From positions 7,502,001 to 7,566,000 of the forward strand of contig NZ_CP036426.1 in assembly GCF_007752535.1 (NCBI RefSeq): DNA of 64,000 nucleotides. The letters are read 5' to 3'. The number at the start of each line of letters is the position of its first letter. Position 1 is the first letter of the stretch. Positions 63,747 to 64,000 of the stretch are shown piece after piece. This stretch comes from Tautonia plasticadhaerens (GTDB lineage Bacteria; Planctomycetota; Planctomycetia; Isosphaerales; Isosphaeraceae). A model generated the notes under the pieces. The model saw nothing but the letters and a program-made list of their open reading frames with translations. It made no database searches and was not told the origin of the DNA. Made by a program: the position numbers and the translations under genes.

Positions 63747-64000
63747 ATGATGCCCCAGGACATGCGTTCGATTGCCGAGATCTCCGATGAAGGTCGCGTC
63801 CGGGCCGAGCTGGCGATGGCCATCGGCGGGTTCGGGATCGGCACCGGAGAGTTCGTCATCATGGGCCTGCTGCCCGACATCGCCGATTCGGCCGGGGTCT
63901 CGGTCCCGGGCGCGGGGTACGCGATCAGCTCCTACGCCCTGGGCGTCGTGGTCGGCGCCCCGGTCATCGCGGTCCTCTCGGCCCGATGCCGCCGGCACGT
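63747..64000 (+). CDS. MFS transporter (DHA1-like), truncated by the window end
   Basis: The first about 84 residues of a major facilitator are visible and the frame is open to the edge. After a short cytoplasmic N-terminus, the first helix contains ELAMAIGGFGIGTGEFVIMGLLPDIADSAGV, the hallmark of DHA1-type efflux transporters (AraJ/YdhP-like sugar or drug exporters). The second helix and the start of the helix 2-3 loop follow (GYAISSYALGVVVGAPVIAVLSARCRR). Tandem ATGs at 63747 and 63750 follow a GACCGGGACC leader. It is on the same strand as the HAD gene, 172 bp downstream. The rest lies outside the window. Confidence 0.85.
   Translation, partial: MMPQDMRSIAEISDEGRVRAELAMAIGGFGIGTGEFVIMGLLPDIADSAGVSVPGAGYAISSYALGVVVGAPVIAVLSARCRRH

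Overview
The window is very GC-rich and gene-dense, and looks like the chromosome of a planctomycete, most likely Isosphaeraceae (inference). Three large secreted proteins carry the planctomycete N-terminal LEPR-XLL signature. A Ser/Thr kinase is fused to TPRs, an ECF sigma domain is fused through a membrane segment to an exported domain, and there is a planctomycete-style small sigma factor. I found no rRNA, confident tRNA, CRISPR array, IS element or phage gene. The left edge holds no gene; the right edge cuts an MFS transporter.

Layout. 1-7 kb: a small unknown protein, the sdhCAB succinate dehydrogenase operon, a BNR-repeat protein with a MoaD/ThiS-like partner, and agmatine deiminase. 8-17 kb: acyl-CoA dehydrogenase, a GH97 glycosidase, a double hairpin module, then a leftward run of N-carbamoylputrescine amidase, HAD phosphatase, TsaD, an unknown protein and a C-terminal processing protease. 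17-21 kb: a two-component cluster (a PAS histidine kinase with a frameshift, a receiver, a REC-kinase hybrid) and a DinB-like protein. 21-26 kb: KptA, a thioredoxin-domain protein, an octaheme cytochrome and an overlapping 8-TM membrane protein. 26.6-29.5 kb: a beta-helix LEPR-XLL protein. 29.8-38 kb (leftward): a 1365-residue ECF sigma/polysaccharide-export fusion, a four-copy 106-bp repeat array, a sensor kinase and a periplasmic-binding-protein-like protein. 38.5-41.5 kb: a phosphohexomutase, a HAD phosphatase and a small sigma factor, followed by 1.15 kb without a gene.

42.6-58.6 kb is a surface and signalling island: a matrixin-like metalloprotease, a 1290-residue surface protein, a Ser/Thr kinase-TPR protein, an HD-GYP protein broken by two frameshifts, an FHA-GGDEF cyclase, then (opposite strand) a receiver and a multi-PAS hybrid kinase. 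The surface protein, kinase and HD-GYP genes overlap end to start, suggesting coupled expression. 59-63.6 kb is a sugar locus: PfkB kinase, sugar-porter MFS, a GntR/LacI-type regulator with a strong inverted repeat upstream, and a HAD phosphatase.

Most notable: the four 106-bp elements of identical length between 34,295 and 34,951 with 8-bp terminal inverted repeats; the sigma-factor/exporter fusion downstream of them; the overlapping surface-protein/kinase/c-di-GMP genes; and three apparent single-base frameshifts in signalling genes, two of them at homopolymers.
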